5,325 nucleotides of DNA from Chloroflexota bacterium (GTDB taxonomy: Bacteria; Chloroflexota; Anaerolineae; Aggregatilineales; UBA3940): assembly GCA_010092775.1 (NCBI GenBank), contig JAADYZ010000073.1, positions 1 to 5,325 of the forward strand, given 5' to 3'. Position 1 is the stretch's first letter. Each line of letters begins with the position of its first letter. Below the pieces are notes generated by a model, which ran no database searches, was not told where the DNA came from, and was given only the letters and a program-made list of their open reading frames with translations. Position numbers and translations under genes: made by a program. Below, in pieces: positions 4,819 to 5,325 of the stretch.

Positions 4819-5325
4819 GATGATCCTCCATCATTGTTGGCCCGCGCACGCCCCCGTGTCGCCAGCGATACGGCTGCTGCCACAATGGCTACCACGATCA
4901 AGGTTAAAATCGTCACGATGGGGCTGCCACCCTGGCCACCGTCGTCAGTCGCCGCTGCCTCAGGTGTTGGTTCAGGTACGTCGGTTGGCTCGACTTGAGC
5001 GACCTCAGTTGGCTCCTCGGTCGCTGCTTCTGTGGGTGCTGCGGTTGCTTCAGCTTCTTCAGCAGCTTGGGGCGCTTCGGTAGCCGTGGGGAGCGGCTCA
5101 ATCGGCTGCTCAGATGGCCCATCATAGCCGCTCGGATCGATGTAGAGCACCAGCCCATCATGATCTGACGAGCGCAGGGCGTTGGGCACATCTTCGTATT
5201 GGAACCACGACGCATCGGCGTTTCCACGTCCGAAAGCCACATCGGTGACAAAAGCGTCTAGCGCCTGGGTGACCAAGATGTGATCGAGAATCTGTGCGCT
5301 GCCATCAAAAATGTAGGAGTAATGC
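4815..5325 (-). CDS. Cell-surface EEP-fold nuclease (ExeM/NucH-like), C-terminal part
   Basis: The gene is cut by the window end; 169 residues are visible and there is no real start here (the TTG at 5276 is an internal Leu codon). The visible start, YSYIFDGSAQILDHILVTQAL, and the SSDHDGLVLYI segment (SDH at visible 53-55) are typical of the end of endonuclease/exonuclease/phosphatase domains in extracellular nucleases. The Asp of LDH and the His of SDH belong to the metal-dependent active site. After it comes a linker of about 60 residues rich in Pro, Thr, Ala and Glu (visible about 73-128), then GGQGG, a hydrophobic segment of about 20 residues (136-155), and a short basic tail (RGRAR). This indicates a nuclease held on the outer face of the membrane with a wall-spanning linker. 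The family degrades extracellular DNA/RNA or phosphoesters; a phosphatase relative cannot be excluded. Its stop overlaps the start of the acidic-protein gene. Confidence 0.85.
   Translation of the reverse strand, partial: HYSYIFDGSAQILDHILVTQALDAFVTDVAFGRGNADASWFQYEDVPNALRSSDHDGLVLYIDPSGYDGPSEQPIEPLPTATEAPQAAEEAEATAAPTEAATEEPTEVAQVEPTDVPEPTPEAAATDDGGQGGSPIVTILTLIVVAIVAAAVSLATRGRARANNDGGSS
4824..4829 (-). promoter_or_regulatory. Ribosome-binding site of the acidic-protein gene
   Basis: GGAGGA on the minus strand lies five bases before the ATG at 4818, inside the last codons (Gly-Gly) of the nuclease gene. It supports this start and translational coupling. Confidence 0.75.

Noticed and set aside
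1..5325. A new defence, CRISPR, phage or transposon system
   Set aside because: There are no repeat arrays, transposase or integrase motifs, terminal repeats or defence-type domains. The genes are metabolic or surface functions. The nuclease is an exported EEP enzyme and not a defence effector by any visible sign.

Overview
The window reads as ordinary, moderately GC-rich bacterial chromosome with six genes, two of them cut by the window edges or adjacent to the cut. The gene content suggests a member of the Chloroflexota (Anaerolineae-like). The reasons are Pro/Thr/Glu/Ala-rich linkers ahead of a C-terminal membrane anchor, a membrane-anchored clan-A glycosidase with a C-terminal beta-sandwich, and a small STAS-like protein. 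This assignment is an inference from style, not from a marker gene.

Layout, left to right. Positions 1-1207 (+) hold the last two steps of nucleotide-loop assembly of cobalamin: the 3' part of cobT and a complete cobS, six bases apart and in the same reading frame. Positions 1365-1769 (-) hold a small STAS/SpoIIAA-like protein of unknown role. A compact divergent promoter region (about 1770-1923) separates it from a secreted or membrane-anchored GH39/GH5-like glycoside hydrolase at 1924-3405 (+). Both promoters appear to use nearly the same extended -10 element, CTGTGCTAWACT. The glycosidase ends 10 bases from the end of a convergent zinc-less quinone-oxidoreductase-type dehydrogenase (3416-4393, -).

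Positions 4492-5325 (-) hold the 3' end of a cell-surface endonuclease/exonuclease/phosphatase-fold nuclease (ExeM/NucH-like). It is translationally coupled through an ATGA overlap to a small, very acidic protein that I do not recognise. The dehydrogenase lies downstream on the same strand after a 97-base gap and may or may not be co-transcribed.

Functionally the window combines B12 salvage/synthesis with extracellular polymer degradation (polysaccharide and nucleic acid). I see no CRISPR array, transposon, tRNA, rRNA or clear intrinsic terminator. The least explained items are the acidic partner of the nuclease, its Gly-Gly/TM/basic C-terminal tail, two strong hairpins inside coding sequence (one of which could engage the ribosome-binding site of its own gene), and the shared divergent promoter element.
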